The notes under the pieces were generated by a model, which had not been told where the DNA came from, made no database searches, and saw only the letters and a program-made list of their open reading frames with translations. DNA of 5,490 nucleotides from an uncultured Lachnospiraceae bacterium (GTDB lineage Bacteria; Bacillota_A; Clostridia; Lachnospirales; Lachnospiraceae): the NCBI GenBank assembly GCA_910577835.1, contig CAJTOU010000104.1, positions 1 through 5,490 on the forward strand, given 5' to 3'. Shown here piece by piece: positions 5,452-5,490 of the stretch. The number at the start of each line of letters is the position of its first letter. Position 1 is the stretch's first letter. A program made the translations under genes and the position numbers.

Positions 5452-5490
5452 AAAATAATTTTATTAGTTTATAAATAAATTTAAAAGTCT

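Larger units (their letters stand above)
5234..5490. other. A+T-rich intergenic region upstream of the Uma2 relic
   Basis: No gene is supported here on either strand; the sequence is far richer in A+T than the mobile-element genes to the left. It contains the putative - strand promoter at 5340-5366, a 6-bp inverted repeat ATAATG/CATTAT at 5291-5305 that would lie in the Uma2 leader, and an AT palindrome at 5425-5448. The compositional change supports reading this as chromosomal or older flanking sequence, not the IME. Confidence 0.55.

Noticed and set aside
1..5490. CRISPR array, tRNA, rRNA or insertion-sequence ends
   Set aside because: No regularly spaced repeats, cloverleaf-like genes, transposase or terminal inverted repeats were found by reading the window.

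Overview
The window looks like part of an integrative and mobilizable element (IME) from a Gram-positive, probably clostridial (Lachnospiraceae-like) gut-type bacterium. The evidence is the strong AGGAGG-type ribosome binding sites, the moderate-to-low G+C, a MobV/Pre relaxase with its small helix-turn-helix partner, and a large serine recombinase with a zinc ribbon and coiled coil. No species can be named from the sequence alone.

Layout, left to right on the + strand. Positions 1-334 are non-coding and carry repeats and a candidate transfer origin: a hairpin at 114-132 followed by AAGTGTGG, an arrangement like that of pMV158-family oriTs. A promoter candidate at 277-305 then leads into a tight mobilization operon of three genes: a 71-aa DNA-binding-like protein (335-550), the MobV relaxase (550-1530, TGATG overlap) and an unrecognised 58-aa protein (1520-1696). 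A second, near-consensus extended -10 promoter (1674-1702) lies at the end of the 58-aa gene. It is followed by a perfect 18-bp inverted repeat (1722-1765) in the leader of a YhcG/DUF1016-type PD-(D/E)XK nuclease (1790-2866, TTG start). A 557-aa large serine recombinase (2936-4609) follows without an obvious terminator in between, and ends at a strong intrinsic terminator (4659-4696).

Positions 4695-5233 on the - strand hold a broken Uma2/DUF820-family PD-(D/E)XK gene. It is convergent with the recombinase and frameshifted by what looks like a deletion of about 19 nt. Its upstream region, 5234-5490, is very A+T-rich, with promoter-like sequences and an AT palindrome but no gene.

How the parts fit together (inference): the serine recombinase would excise and integrate the element. 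The relaxase and small DNA-binding protein would nick and mobilize it from the oriT using another element's transfer machinery. The DUF1016 nuclease, with its own promoter and hairpin, sits between the transfer and integration modules like cargo, possibly with a defence role. The Uma2 relic and A+T-rich DNA beyond the terminator are probably flanking sequence, so the right element end probably lies between about 4610 and 4700. The left end is not recognisable and probably lies outside the window. No rRNA, tRNA, CRISPR array or classical insertion sequence was seen.
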